A DNA stretch of 15,403 bases from an uncultured Clostridia bacterium. Its GTDB lineage: Bacteria > Bacillota > Clostridia > Christensenellales > Borkfalkiaceae. Made by a program: the position numbers and the translations under genes. The first letter of the stretch is position 1. Each line of letters begins with the position of its first letter. Below are positions 7,702 to 13,690 of this stretch, one piece after another. The notes under the pieces were generated by a model. The model searched no databases and was not told where the DNA came from. It saw only the letters and a list, made by a program, of their open reading frames with translations. The stretch is taken from NCBI GenBank assembly GCA_937915565.1, contig CALDMH010000040.1, positions 1 through 15,403 of the forward strand. The letters run 5' to 3'.

Positions 7702-8190
7702 ATGATTATCGGTGAAGTAAAAAGAGTTTTGCGTTCGAGTAATAGTTTAAGGGTTGCGAGGAGCATAAGGGATACGGCTTATAAGGTTTTGCAGGCGCGG
7801 GCGAAGATTGAAGCCGAAAAGGACGACGTCGCCACTATGGCGGAAATCGCCCAGACTCTCGCGATACCGGAAAAGGAAGTTGTTTACGCTCTCGACGCAA
7901 TTTCCGACCCTATTTCTTTATACGACCCCGTTTATAATAAAAACGGCGACACTCTTCTCGTTATGGACCAAATCGGCGACGAAAAAAACACCGACGAAAG
8001 GTGGGTGGAAAACGTCGCTTTGGAAGGCGCGATGTCCAAACTGAACGAAAGAGAAAAGAAGATTTTGTATATGAGATATTACGAGGGTAAAACTCAAACG
8101 GAAATTTCGGCGGAGATAGGGCTTTCACAAGCGCAGGTTTCGAGGCTCGAAAAGAACGCTTTAAAGTCGATGAAATCGAAAATATCATAA
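7702..8190 (+). CDS. sigG: sporulation sigma factor SigG, C-terminal half only (regions 3-4); truncated or split gene
   Basis: The 162 residues align from memory with Bacillus subtilis SigG beginning at its internal MIIGEIRR block. The match covers the region 3 helices (SLRVARSIRDTAYKVLQAR), a linker (VYALDAISDPISLYDPVYN), MDQIGDEKNTDERW, and an intact region 4 helix-turn-helix (GKTQTEISAEIGLSQAQVSRLEK). SigF fits less well in the middle. All of region 2, which binds core polymerase and the -10 element, is missing: a full SigG is about 260 residues. The frame is open upstream to 7588 through the terminator hairpin, without recognisable region 2 sequence beyond possibly KF-IP. No ribosome binding site precedes the ATG at 7702. 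The ORF itself has no frameshift or stop. It could be a remnant, a split-sigma subunit, a silent 3' half joined by DNA rearrangement, or an assembly error. Confidence 0.85.
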   Translation: MIIGEVKRVLRSSNSLRVARSIRDTAYKVLQARAKIEAEKDDVATMAEIAQTLAIPEKEVVYALDAISDPISLYDPVYNKNGDTLLVMDQIGDEKNTDERWVENVALEGAMSKLNEREKKILYMRYYEGKTQTEISAEIGLSQAQVSRLEKNALKSMKSKIS

Positions 8191-8295
8191 TAACTTTTAG
8201 GGGCGACGAACGAAATCTCCACGGCTACGATAAGGCTTCCGATTTTTTGACATAATTCGACGTTTTGAAAAATAGTATAGAAAGGGAGTTGAAAT

Positions 8296-8592
8296 ATGGA
8301 GTATAACCTTACCGAACTCAAAAAGAAGAAAGTGATAAACGTCGCGGACGGCAAAGACCTCGGAAAAATCACCGATATGGTGATAACTTACCCCGAGGGG
8401 AAAGTTAAAGGGATAATCGTCCCGGGGAGAAAAAACGGCTTGTTTTTTTCGGGCGAGTTGATAATAGGTTTCAAGTGCATCGAGCGCATCGGCGAAGATA
8501 CCGTGCTCGTTAGTCTGTGCGAAAAACCGCGCGTAATCAATCAAAGTTCGTCCGCCCAAAGCTCGTCCGCTTACGACGACGAGGAAGAATAA
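8296..8592 (+). CDS. ylmC: YlmC/YmxH-family PRC-barrel protein, sporulation-associated
   Basis: The 98-residue protein has a PRC-barrel-like core, with NVADGKDLGKITDMVITYPEGKVKGIIVPG followed by GLFFSGELIIGFKCIERIGEDTVLV. These are the recognisable lines of the YlmC/YmxH family. Its molecular function is not established; members are found in endospore-formers, commonly just downstream of sigG. The last ~17 residues (Ser/Ala and acidic) are a low-complexity tail. AAGGGAG about 7 bases before the ATG is a good ribosome binding site. The 105-bp gap after the sigG fragment holds no convincing promoter: TTGACA at 8247-8252 has only a TAGTAT 20 bases on. Adjacency to sigG supports that this was once a complete sigG-ylmC locus. 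Confidence 0.85.
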   Translation: MEYNLTELKKKKVINVADGKDLGKITDMVITYPEGKVKGIIVPGRKNGLFFSGELIIGFKCIERIGEDTVLVSLCEKPRVINQSSSAQSSSAYDDEEE

Positions 8593-8621
8593 AAAGTTTA
8601 AAAAAATACCGAAAACCCGAG

Positions 8622-8658
8622 AAATTCGCCGAAACGCCAAGTTTGGGCGAATTTTTTT
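8622..8658 (+). terminator. intrinsic terminator after ylmC
   Basis: AAATTCGCC (8622-8630) pairs with GGCGAATTT (8646-8654), giving a 9-bp stem with a 15-base loop. The T-run continues to 8658. It lies 30 bases after the ylmC stop and just before the mrnC promoter. Confidence 0.85.
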
Positions 8659-8676
8659 ATTGCGCGTTGAAAATAA

Positions 8677-8705
8677 TTGAAAATAACAGAGTTTTGTGGT
8701 ATAAT
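8677..8705 (+). promoter_or_regulatory. sigma-A type promoter for the mrnC-rlmB-sigH-dnaX operon
   Basis: TTGAAA (8677-8682) and a perfect TATAAT (8700-8705) are separated by exactly 17 bases, with an extended -10 TG at 8697-8698. Transcription should start near 8711-8713. The preceding 10 bases (8667-8676) are an exact copy of the -35 region TTGAAAATAA, so the -35 box is tandemly duplicated. It is the best promoter in the window and lies right after the ylmC terminator. Confidence 0.9.
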
Positions 8706-8724
8706 GAAAACGTATGTTTATAAA

Positions 8725-8747
8725 CCCGACCGTTCGGGCGATTTTTT
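8725..8747 (+). promoter_or_regulatory. possible leader hairpin or attenuator upstream of mrnC
   Basis: CCCGA (8725-8729) and TCGGG (8734-8738) enclose a 4-base loop, followed by CGA and six Ts (8742-8747). This small terminator-like element lies about 13 bases after the predicted transcript start. An 11-codon mini-ORF (ATG 8714, TAA 8747-8749) overlaps it. The stem is short, so attenuation is only a possibility. Confidence 0.35.
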
Positions 8748-8815
8748 AAAAAGCTATTTAGGAAAAGGGTTAGATAAAAATAGCAAAACGAGTTAAAAAA
8801 CGAGGTTGAATTTTC

Positions 8816-9244
8816 GTGCGGGAGATAAGCGAAGCAAAAAAAGTCATTGCAATGAACAATATCACGCTTGCCTTTGTGGGCGACGCGGTTTATTCTCTTT
8901 TTATGCGCGAGTATTTCGCTTTGCATTTCGACGCGAAGCCGTTTATGCTCACCGAAGCTTGTTCCGAGGCCGTAAGCGCGAAGGAACAGGCGAAAAAAAT
9001 CGACTTGATGACGGAAAACGATTTTTTGACGGAAGAGGAGCTCGGCGTTTATCACAGGGCGCGCAATGCGAAAAAGGCTAACAAAGCCAAGGGCGCAACC
9101 GTTACGGATTATCATAAATCCACGGGCTTCGAGGCTCTCGTCGGTTTTCTTTATCTCGCCGGCAGGGACGAAAGGTTAAACGAGGTTTTAAATTACGGAT
9201 TAAATTACGGAGATTATATAAAAACAAATGAAAATCGAAGGTAA
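8816..9244 (+). CDS. mrnC: mini-ribonuclease III (23S rRNA maturation)
   Basis: MrnC is a lone RNase III catalytic domain without the double-stranded RNA binding domain. In Bacillus subtilis it trims 23S rRNA ends. The 142-residue product shows the catalytic acid motif LAFVGDAVYSLFMREYF (Asp23). It also has the family block YHRARNAKKANKAKGATVTDYHKSTGFEALVGFLYL, with the second catalytic acid Glu106. The GTG at 8816 has GAGG about 8 bases upstream. An internal ATG at 8852 (MNNITLAF) is the alternative start and would keep the whole domain. The gene overlaps rlmB by 17 bases. The cysS gene that usually precedes mrnC in Bacillus is absent here, and the gene has its own promoter. Confidence 0.95.
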   Translation: MREISEAKKVIAMNNITLAFVGDAVYSLFMREYFALHFDAKPFMLTEACSEAVSAKEQAKKIDLMTENDFLTEEELGVYHRARNAKKANKAKGATVTDYHKSTGFEALVGFLYLAGRDERLNEVLNYGLNYGDYIKTNENRR

Positions 9245-9953
9245 AAATTCTGTCAGAGAGCTTGTGAAAAGCGGAAAGACGATTGATAAAGTGCTCGTTG
9301 CAAACGGAATGAGAGACGCCGAGTCCAAAATGCTCGTCAGCGTTATCAAAAGCGCGGGCGTAAAGGTTTCGTTTGCCGATAAATCTATTTTGGATAAGGA
9401 GAGCGAAACTCGCCGCCATCAGGGATTCATCGCGTACGTTTCCGATTATAAATACGCCGAACTCGGCGATATTCTGGACGCCGTGAAGGACAAAGAGGAC
9501 GCTTTTATCGTGATTCTGGACGGCGTTGAAGACCCGCACAATCTCGGCAGCGTTATAAGAGTTTGCGAATGCGGAGGGGTTGACGGGCTTATTATCGGCA
9601 AGCACAGAAGCGCAAGCGTTACCGACGCCGTTATGCGCATTTCCGAGGGGAGCGCGAATCACCTTAAAATTGCGAGGGTTACGAATATAAACAACGCTCT
9701 CGAAGAAATCAAGGAAGAGGGGATTTGGGCTTACGCTCTGGAACTCGGCGGCGGAAGCATATACAAAACCGATTTGAAAGGTAGAATAGCCATAGTTATC
9801 GGCGGAGAGGACACGGGCGTGAACAAGCTTACGCAGAAAAAATGCGACGCGGTTATGTCCATTCCTATGTATGGCAAAGTCAACAGTTTAAACGCTTCCG
9901 TGGCCTGCGGAATAGGGGTTTTCGAAGCGTTAAGACAAAGAAAAAATGTATAA
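9228..9953 (+). CDS. rlmB: 23S rRNA 2'-O-methyltransferase, RlmB/TrmH (SpoU) family
   Basis: This is an S-adenosylmethionine-dependent ribose methyltransferase of the trefoil-knot SpoU class. RlmB proper modifies a guanosine in 23S rRNA (Gm2251 in E. coli). The 241 residues comprise a small N-terminal RNA-binding domain (residues 1-75) and the knotted domain. Motif 1 is DPHNLGSVIRV (about 102-112, with Arg111), followed by ISEGSANH. Motif 2 is IGGEDTGVNKL (about 191-201) and motif 3 is SIPMYGKVNSLNASVACGI (about 211-229). The gene overlaps mrnC by 17 bases and the following sigma factor by 8. No strong ribosome binding site is visible, so coupling to mrnC is likely. The exact target base is inferred from synteny. 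Confidence 0.92.
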   Translation: MKIEGKNSVRELVKSGKTIDKVLVANGMRDAESKMLVSVIKSAGVKVSFADKSILDKESETRRHQGFIAYVSDYKYAELGDILDAVKDKEDAFIVILDGVEDPHNLGSVIRVCECGGVDGLIIGKHRSASVTDAVMRISEGSANHLKIARVTNINNALEEIKEEGIWAYALELGGGSIYKTDLKGRIAIVIGGEDTGVNKLTQKKCDAVMSIPMYGKVNSLNASVACGIGVFEALRQRKNV

Positions 9954-10518
9954 AGAATTAACCGATAATCAACTTATAGCCTTACATTTGCAGGGTGATG
10001 ACGAAGCGTTTCCCGAAATTATGGAAAGGTATAAGGAGCTTGTCAAATCCATTTCCCGCTCGTATTTTTTGGTGGGCGGAGATAACGACGACATTTTGCA
10101 GGAGGGTTTTTTGGGGCTTTTAAAAGCCGTGAACACTTTCGACGGCGAAAGAGGCGCGTCGTTTAAAACGTTCGTTTACAGGTGCGTGTCGTCGTCCATT
10201 CAAAACGCCGTTAAAAAATCGCGCAGCAGAGGCAATATGCCGCTGAACGATTCCGTGGAGCTTTCCGACGAACTCAAACTCGTTTCTCCGTTCAATCCGG
10301 AGGAAATGCTTATCGTAGGCGAAGAGGGGAGAGTTTTTGAAGAGGGCGCAAACGCCGTTTTAAGCGAATTGGAGTTTAAAATTCTTAAATATTTCCTTGC
10401 GGGAATGACTTACGAGGAAATCGGGAAAATGACGGGAAAAAGCGCGAAGTCGGCTGACAACGCGTTGCAGAGGATAAAAAAGAAACTGATGAAAAAAATA
10501 AGCGAGGGTGGTTTTTAA
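9946..10518 (+). CDS. sigH: sigma-70 family factor of the SigH (sigma-30) type
   Basis: The 190-residue alternative sigma factor has region 2 at about residues 10-95 and region 4 at about 135-185. Region 2 carries SRSYFLVGGDNDDILQEGFLGLLKAV and SFKTFVYRCVSSSIQNAVKK. Region 4 carries YEEIGKMTGKSAKSADNALQRIKKKL. The RSYFL-G-D-DDI-QEG and KS-DNALQR-KRKL signatures are those of Bacillus SigH, which directs transition-state and early sporulation genes. Its place after mrnC and rlmB is the same as in Bacillus, except that the intervening rae1 (yacP) gene is missing. It is about 25 residues shorter than B. subtilis SigH. It overlaps rlmB by 8 bases and dnaX by 1 base, so it appears to be translated by coupling; no good Shine-Dalgarno is seen. 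Confidence 0.9.
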   Translation: MYKELTDNQLIALHLQGDDEAFPEIMERYKELVKSISRSYFLVGGDNDDILQEGFLGLLKAVNTFDGERGASFKTFVYRCVSSSIQNAVKKSRSRGNMPLNDSVELSDELKLVSPFNPEEMLIVGEEGRVFEEGANAVLSELEFKILKYFLAGMTYEEIGKMTGKSAKSADNALQRIKKKLMKKISEGGF

Positions 10519-12320
10519 TGGCATATCTTGCATTATACAGAAGATTCCGGCCGAGCGGCTTTGACGGGCTTATCGGTCAGGACCATATAGTGAGAACGTT
10601 GACGAACCAGATAAATTCGGGGAGAATCGGTCACGCTTATTTGTTTTGCGGGGCGAGAGGAACGGGAAAAACGTCCGCGGCAAAGATTTTTGCGAGGGCG
10701 ATAAACTGCCTTTCTCCGGTGAACGGTTCGCCTTGCGGAAAATGCGAGGTGTGTAAGGCTTTGGCCGACAGCTCGAATCTCGATATTTTGGAGATGGACG
10801 CCGCCTCGAACAATAAGGTTGAAAACGTAAGGGAAATCCGCGAAAAAATACAGTACCCGCCCGTCAGCGGGAAATATAAGGTTTATATAATCGACGAAGT
10901 GCATATGCTTACGACGGAAGCGTTCAACGCGCTTTTGAAAACGCTCGAAGAGCCGCCGAAGCACGCCGTGTTCATTTTGGCAACGACCGAGGTGCATAAG
11001 CTCCCGTCAACGATTTTGTCGCGCTGTATGCGTTTCGATTTCAGGTTAATCCCCACCGCTCTCATCGCCGAAAATATCGGTAAAATTTACAAGGAAATAG
11101 GCAAGGATTACGACGCCGAAGCGGTTACGGCCATTGCCCGAGCAGGGCTTGGGAGTATGCGCGACGCGTTGTCGATTGCGGATATTTGCGTTTCGTATAA
11201 GGACGAAAAACTGACTTACAACGACGTTCTGGAAATACTCGGGGCAACCGATTCCTCCAAAATAACCGAACTTATCGGCAATATTTTGCGTTCGGATACG
11301 GGAAAAGCTTTGGAAACCGTCGAAAGTCTTACGGAATCGGGCAAGAGCGTGGGCGTTTTGTGCAAGGATATAATCGCGCGTTTGCGTGAAATAATCGTTT
11401 GCAAAACCTGCTCAAAGGCAAAGGAAATTTTAGAACTTCCCGAGGACGTTTTCGCTTCCGTGGCGGAAGTTGCTTCTTCGGCGGACGAACATAGAATTTT
11501 AAGAACGATTGAGATTTTCAGCGAGGCCGAGGGCGCGATGCGTTACAGCGTCAGTCCGAAAATAATTCTCGAATGCGCTTGCATAAAGGCTTCCGAGCCT
11601 TCCGCGGATTATAATATTGACGCGCTTTTAAGCCGCGTTTCCGCTCTTGAAAAAACGATTGAGAAAATTCTCGTCGGCGGAGTCGTAAAAACTCCCGCAA
11701 AAAAAGACGAGTCGCCGAAAATCGAATTTATGTCCAATAGCTCTCCCGCGCAGGACGCGCCGACAAAAAGCATCGAAAAAAAGCGCGAGCCGATAAAGGA
11801 CGACGATTACGGTTATGCGGACGAGGGAATTCCAGTTCCGCCTCCGGAGGACTTCAATGAAGGTGAAATCCCCGCCTGTAAGTCGATTAACGAGCAAAAA
11901 AGCGTTGTAAAACCCGCCGTAAAACCGCCCGTAGGCGCAGCGGAGGAAACCGCAAAACCGACGGCTTCGGTTCAGGAAGAGACCGTCGGCGGAATGAGCG
12001 CAGGCAAAATTTGGGGCACGGTTGTGAGAAAGTTGAGAGCGGAAAAACAAATCGTGCTTTGGATAGCTTGCCAGGAGATGACGGCAAAACTTTTCGGAAA
12101 AACGCTTAAAGTTTACGCAACCGACGACGCGGGTTTCAATGCGATAACGAAATCGGGAAATCTTGAAACGCTTTCAAAAATAGTTAAATCGGTCGGGGAT
12201 TACGACGTGGAAATCGCAAAGTCGTCCGGCGACGATTCCGAAAACAGAACGGCTTTTGAAAAGGACGTTTCGGAAGTTAAAAAGACTTTCGGCGAGAAAA
12301 TCGTCAAGGTTGAGGAATAA
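10518..12320 (+). CDS. dnaX: DNA polymerase III subunit tau/gamma (clamp loader ATPase)
   Basis: DnaX is the motor of the clamp loader that places the sliding clamp on DNA. The 600-residue protein has P-loop GARGTGKT (45-52) and zinc cysteines Cys64, Cys73, Cys76 and Cys79. It also has Walker B VYIIDEVHML (123-131), LEEPPKHAVFILATTE, and sensor/arginine-finger STILSRC (164-170). The collar domain runs to about residue 385. A Lys/Pro/Glu-rich linker follows, then a tau-specific C-terminal region (about 495-600) for the polymerase and helicase. The ATG overlaps the sigH stop (TAATG). Two A-runs in the linker (11699-11705 and 11777-11783) sit where E. coli dnaX frameshifts to make the short gamma form. 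Confidence 0.97.
   Translation: MAYLALYRRFRPSGFDGLIGQDHIVRTLTNQINSGRIGHAYLFCGARGTGKTSAAKIFARAINCLSPVNGSPCGKCEVCKALADSSNLDILEMDAASNNKVENVREIREKIQYPPVSGKYKVYIIDEVHMLTTEAFNALLKTLEEPPKHAVFILATTEVHKLPSTILSRCMRFDFRLIPTALIAENIGKIYKEIGKDYDAEAVTAIARAGLGSMRDALSIADICVSYKDEKLTYNDVLEILGATDSSKITELIGNILRSDTGKALETVESLTESGKSVGVLCKDIIARLREIIVCKTCSKAKEILELPEDVFASVAEVASSADEHRILRTIEIFSEAEGAMRYSVSPKIILECACIKASEPSADYNIDALLSRVSALEKTIEKILVGGVVKTPAKKDESPKIEFMSNSSPAQDAPTKSIEKKREPIKDDDYGYADEGIPVPPPEDFNEGEIPACKSINEQKSVVKPAVKPPVGAAEETAKPTASVQEETVGGMSAGKIWGTVVRKLRAEKQIVLWIACQEMTAKLFGKTLKVYATDDAGFNAITKSGNLETLSKIVKSVGDYDVEIAKSSGDDSENRTAFEKDVSEVKKTFGEKIVKVEE
11777..11783 (+). promoter_or_regulatory. candidate -1 ribosomal frameshift heptamer in dnaX
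   Basis: A AAA AAG occurs in the correct phase (codons GAA AAA AAG, residues 420-422), the same heptamer and nearly the same codon position as in E. coli dnaX. A -1 shift would add 25 residues and stop at TGA 11858-11860, giving a ~447-residue gamma-like product. No clear stimulatory stem-loop is visible, so this is only a candidate. Confidence 0.35.
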
Positions 12321-12435
12321 GAGCGTCCGGCGCAAAAACGATTTATAACTTGTAACTTGTTGCGGAATAAGTTAAAAACGTAACGGGTTTTAAAAAAGGT
12401 AATTTGAAGCTTGGCGAAGCAGGCGTTTCGTCGGC

Positions 12436-12444
12436 TGTTAAAAT
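12436..12444 (+). promoter_or_regulatory. possible extended -10 promoter upstream of ebfC
   Basis: TAAAAT (12439-12444) with TG at 12436-12437 resembles an extended -10 element about 33 bases before the ebfC start. No -35 box lies 16-18 bases upstream. The 157-bp dnaX-ebfC gap otherwise shows only a short AACTTGT direct repeat near 12348-12361 and no hairpin terminator. ebfC may simply be read through from dnaX. Confidence 0.3.
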
Positions 12445-12477
12445 AACAAAAATATAAAGAAACAGGAGAATAGAATT

Positions 12478-12819
12478 ATGGCATACGGCAGAGGTGGTTT
12501 CGGAGGCTTCGGCGGCGGAAATCAAATGCAACAGCTTATGAAACAGGCGCAAAAAATGCAGGAGCAAATGGCTCAGGCACAGGAAGAGCTCGAAGAAGCC
12601 GAAATCGAGGGAGAAAGCGGAAGCGGACTCGTTAAGGTTGTGGTAAACGGCAAAAAAGTCGTCAAATCAATCTCAATCGACCCGAAAGCCGTCGACCCTG
12701 ACGACGTGGAAATGCTCGAAGACCTTATCGTTGCGGCTTTGAACACGGCTTACGAGGCTGCGGACGAGGAATACGAAGAGAAAATGGGTAAATTCGGCGG
12801 AGCAGGCGGTCTTATTTGA
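12478..12819 (+). CDS. ebfC: YbaB/EbfC family nucleoid-associated protein
   Basis: This small DNA-binding protein dimerises into tweezer-like structures on DNA. The 113 residues have a Gly-rich N-terminus, then the helix MQQLMKQAQKMQEQMAQAQEELEEAE, which is the family hallmark. A strand region GLVKVVVNGKKVVKSISIDP and a helix DDVEMLEDLIVAALNTAYEAADEE follow, ending in a Gly-rich tail. AGGAG (12464-12468) is a good ribosome binding site. The dnaX-ybaB-recR order is a widely conserved bacterial cluster. The stop TGA is followed within 2 bases by the recR start, so the pair is translationally coupled. Confidence 0.96.
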   Translation: MAYGRGGFGGFGGGNQMQQLMKQAQKMQEQMAQAQEELEEAEIEGESGSGLVKVVVNGKKVVKSISIDPKAVDPDDVEMLEDLIVAALNTAYEAADEEYEEKMGKFGGAGGLI

Positions 12820-12821
12820 TT

Positions 12822-13415
12822 ATGGGAGCGTATATCGAACCCATAGGCAAACTGATAAACCAGTTTACGAAATTGCCCGGCGTCGGCGCGAAAACGGCGC
12901 AAAGGTACGCCTATAAAATAATCAATATGACCGAGGAAGAGGCGACGGAATTTGCCGAAAGCATCGTCAAAGCCAAAAAGGAAGTGCATTATTGCAGAAT
13001 TTGCGGAAACTACACCGATAAAGACGTTTGCGATATATGCTCCCTCCGCGACGATTCGGTAATTTGCGTGGTTAAAGAACCGAAAGACGTCCTCGCAATG
13101 GAAAAAGCGCACGAATTTAAGGGCGTTTATCACGTTTTGCACGGCGTTTTAAGCCCGATGGAGGGCGTAACTCCCAACGATATAAGGATAAAGGAATTGC
13201 TTTCCCGTATTGCCGCGGGGAACGTGAAAGAGGTTATAATGGCGACCAATCCGGACGTCGAGGGCGAAGCCACCGCTATGTATATATCGGGGCTTTTAAA
13301 GCCGCTCGGCGTTAAGGTTACGAGGCTCGCTCACGGAATACCCATAGGAAGCGAGATAGAATACGCGGACGAGGTTACTATTTCGAGAGCTATTCTCGAT
13401 AGAAAAGAAATGTAA
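12822..13415 (+). CDS. recR: recombination mediator RecR
   Basis: RecR works with RecO (and RecF) to load RecA on single-stranded gaps. The 197-residue length matches the family's ~198. An N-terminal helix-hairpin-helix lies in FTKLPGVGAKTAQRYAY. A four-cysteine zinc motif is present (Cys58, Cys61, Cys70, Cys73). The Toprim domain begins ICVVKEPKDV (Glu86) and contains VIMATNPDVEGEATAMY, followed by the terminal THGIPIG-like AHGIPIGSEIEYADEVT. I chose the ATG at 12822 over a TTG at 12816, which would overlap the ebfC stop and add two residues. It is the last gene of its operon, converging with mgtE. Confidence 0.97.
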   Translation: MGAYIEPIGKLINQFTKLPGVGAKTAQRYAYKIINMTEEEATEFAESIVKAKKEVHYCRICGNYTDKDVCDICSLRDDSVICVVKEPKDVLAMEKAHEFKGVYHVLHGVLSPMEGVTPNDIRIKELLSRIAAGNVKEVIMATNPDVEGEATAMYISGLLKPLGVKVTRLAHGIPIGSEIEYADEVTISRAILDRKEM

Positions 13416-13425
13416 ATAAAACGTT

Positions 13426-13461
13426 ATTAGCCGAATGGGGTTAAAATTTCACTCGGCTAAT
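13426..13461. other. inverted repeat after recR
   Basis: ATTAGCCGA (13426-13434) pairs with TCGGCTAAT (13453-13461), a 9-bp stem with an 18-base loop starting 11 bases after the recR stop. No T-run follows on either strand. It may be an mRNA 3'-end stabilising hairpin for recR. Confidence 0.5.
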
Positions 13462-13465
13462 GCAA

Positions 13466-13504
13466 AAAGGCTGCCGCCGATTTTTAAAATCGACGGCAGC
13501 CTTT
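13466..13504. terminator. bidirectional terminator hairpin between recR and mgtE
   Basis: AAAGGCTGCCG (13466-13476) pairs with CGGCAGCCTTT (13494-13504). Inner pairing continues past one mismatch to a 3-base loop, giving about 17 pairs. The minus strand reads into TTTTT; the plus strand has only TTT. It probably stops recR transcripts and backs up mgtE termination. Confidence 0.8.
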
Positions 13505-13547
13505 AAAAATAAAAAGCCCCCGTATAAGTTGATTAACGAGGACTTTT
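13505..13547 (-). terminator. intrinsic terminator of mgtE (minus strand)
   Basis: On the minus strand an 11-bp stem (13546-13536 with 13523-13513), including two G-T pairs, has a 12-base loop. It runs into TTTTTATTTTT. It lies about 140 bases beyond the mgtE stop, past the tandem repeat array. Confidence 0.75.
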
Positions 13548-13591
13548 AAGCCTGATTAAGTAATTAAACCGCAAACGTAAACAAAGCAACA

Positions 13592-13690
13592 AAACCATTG
13601 AAACCATTAAAGCGGTTAAAGCGGTTAAAGCGGTTAAAGCGGTTAAAGCGGTTAAAGCGGTTAAACGGGTTAAAGCGGTTAAACGGGTTA
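13592..13690. repeat. 9-bp tandem repeat array at the mgtE stop codon
   Basis: Eleven contiguous 9-base units. Two are degenerate (13592-13609), six are exact AAGCGGTTA (13610-13663), and three alternate AACGGGTTA / AAGCGGTTA / AACGGGTTA (13664-13690). The last base of the array coincides with the first base of the mgtE TAA stop read on the minus strand. Because the period is a multiple of three, every unit with TTA gives an in-frame TAA. The plus-strand Lys-Arg-Leu reading frame across it is an artefact of the repeat. Confidence 0.95.

Noticed and set aside
12321..12477. SRP RNA (ffs) gene near dnaX
   Set aside because: The gap is 157 bp but has no long Alu/S-domain hairpin or conserved GNAR tetraloop helix that I can see.
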